From the IMG/VR virus record IMGVR_UViG_3300036861_000254, positions 1 to 23,038 of that record: DNA of 23,038 nucleotides, one strand, 5' to 3'. The stretch is from a virus. Below are positions 22,318-23,038 of this stretch, piece by piece (the stretch's first letter is position 1; every line of letters starts with the position of its first letter). Made by a program: the position numbers and the translations under genes. The notes under the pieces were generated by a model. It was not told the origin of the DNA. It was given only the letters and a program-made list of their open reading frames with translations, and did no database searches.

Positions 22318-23001
22318 TTATTGCTTAGGTATAGGGACTTTGCCCCGCAGTTGAGGGTAGTTTCGGAGGAGTTCCGCTTGCTTCGCAGCATCACTACTAT
22401 CGCCGCCACTAGCACCAGCACCAATGTCTCGGGTGCCCGTAGCCTTAGCAAACAGATAAGGCTTCTGCTTCTTGAACTCGTCAAAGAACGTCTCATCAAG
22501 GCCCTTCACTACACCCTTGTCATCGATACCAACGTCCTTCCAAAGTTCAAGTTTCTGGGCGATCTCGAAAGCATCATCTGGGTACTGGACCTCATGCTTC
22601 ATGCACATGAGTTTAAACTCGGCGAGTAGAAGTCTTTGATTCGCTGTAGAAAGCACAGTCTCAGTGGCTTCCTTAGCCGCCTGCTTCTTAGCTTCCTCTA
22701 GCGCCTTCTCCTGCTCAGACTTCTGACTCTCGAGAGTAGTCTTCTGCTGCTCGATAAACTCCTCCAACTCTTTCTTGCTCTGAAAACCCAACTCAGATGG
22801 ATCGAGCCTACCGCGCTTCGCCTTATCGGTTTCACGAGCGATTAACGCATTGACCTCATCCTGAGTAAAGGTCTTATCGCTCTTTCCATCGTCCGACTTC
22901 TTGCTGGTGTCGGTACCGCCTGACTTATCGGCGTCAGTGCCGCTCCCCTTACCCTTGTCATCTGGCGGGGGATCGCCTTCGCCTTCCGCGCCCTGGATCA
23001 T
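22318..23001 (-). CDS. Capsid scaffold protein
   Basis: 227 residues from ATG 23001, with an AGG about 9 nt upstream. The frame is open without a stop to the right window edge, so a start outside the window (adding at least RSGSSGAYRYLP) is possible. Residues 1-45 are a disordered Gly/Asp/Lys stretch; 46-60 (KTFTQDEVNALIARETDKAKRG) begins the classic scaffold motif; a coiled coil covers about 72-125 (KKELEEFIEQQKTTLESQK...); the C-terminal part has a helix (FFDEFKKQKPYLFAKA) and a basic end (LRGKVPIPKQ). This matches the DUF4355/GP20-type scaffold. It lies immediately upstream of decoration and capsid genes, as expected; it guides shell assembly and is removed before packaging. Confidence 0.8.
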   Translation of the reverse strand: MIQGAEGEGDPPPDDKGKGSGTDADKSGGTDTSKKSDDGKSDKTFTQDEVNALIARETDKAKRGRLDPSELGFQSKKELEEFIEQQKTTLESQKSEQEKALEEAKKQAAKEATETVLSTANQRLLLAEFKLMCMKHEVQYPDDAFEIAQKLELWKDVGIDDKGVVKGLDETFFDEFKKQKPYLFAKATGTRDIGAGASGGDSSDAAKQAELLRNYPQLRGKVPIPKQ

Positions 23002-23038
23002 AGGTAGGTACCTATACGCACCCGAGCTACCGCTTCTT

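Noticed and set aside
23005-23014. Palindrome TAGGTACCTA upstream of the scaffold start
   Set aside because: Ten base pairs near a coding start at the window edge; too short and without partner sites to call an operator.
1-23038. CRISPR arrays, tRNA genes, insertion sequences, attachment sites
   Set aside because: Scanned by eye on both strands; no regularly spaced repeats, cloverleaf pattern, transposase motif or flanking inverted repeats were seen.

Overview
The window is a nearly gapless late (virion-structure and tail-tip) operon of a tailed phage or prophage, probably a long-tailed siphovirus. Every convincing gene is on the minus strand, so transcription runs from right to left. The evidence is a canonical head-to-tail gene order: scaffold, decoration, major capsid, connector block, tail tube, frameshifted tail chaperone, 1209-residue tape measure, then tail tip and fibres. 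No integrase, tRNA, packaging or replication gene is visible, so lysogeny and lifestyle cannot be judged. Strong AGGAGG-type ribosome binding sites, GTG/TTG starts, mid-range GC, and hub and small membrane proteins of types I associate with phages of Gram-positive (actinobacterial-like) hosts point loosely in that direction. The host is not determined by the sequence.

Head region (about 23.0 to 20.7 kb): a scaffold protein open to the right edge, a glycine/valine-rich decoration-like protein, and a major capsid protein whose best start is TTG at 21961. A strong RNA hairpin (20666-20696) sits in the only sizeable gap (69 nt), just after the capsid gene. Accessory head region (20.65 to 16.8 kb): two small unknowns, a 500-residue two-domain beta-rich protein with a hydrophobic N terminus and a Gly8 linker, and a 591-residue fusion of a GT4-type glycosyltransferase and a class I methyltransferase. 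The last two are the most unusual cargo; I infer that the virion surface may be glycosylated and the sugar methylated.

Neck and tail shaft (16.8 to 10.5 kb): head-tail adaptor, head closure, HK97-gp10-like neck protein, tail terminator, tail tube protein (apparently starting at CTG 15212 behind a perfect AGGAGGTGA), tail assembly chaperone gpG with a -1 frameshift on A7 (14427-14433) into a gpT-like extension carrying a CPxC-x16-CPxC zinc-ribbon-like motif, and the tape measure protein.

Tail tip and adsorption apparatus (10.5 to 0.6 kb): distal tail protein, a fibre protein with a C-terminal jelly roll, a beta-helix spike, a Gp37-like hub protein, a His-rich fibre, several small unknowns (one of 53 codons), a 995-residue beta-helix spike, and a BppU-like domain protein. 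The last 0.6 kb holds two membrane proteins, one with a long coiled coil and one cut by the left edge; they probably mark the approach to the lysis module. Genes are linked by ATGA, GTGA, TAATG and TAGTG stop-start overlaps throughout. No stretch longer than 70 nt lacks a gene.
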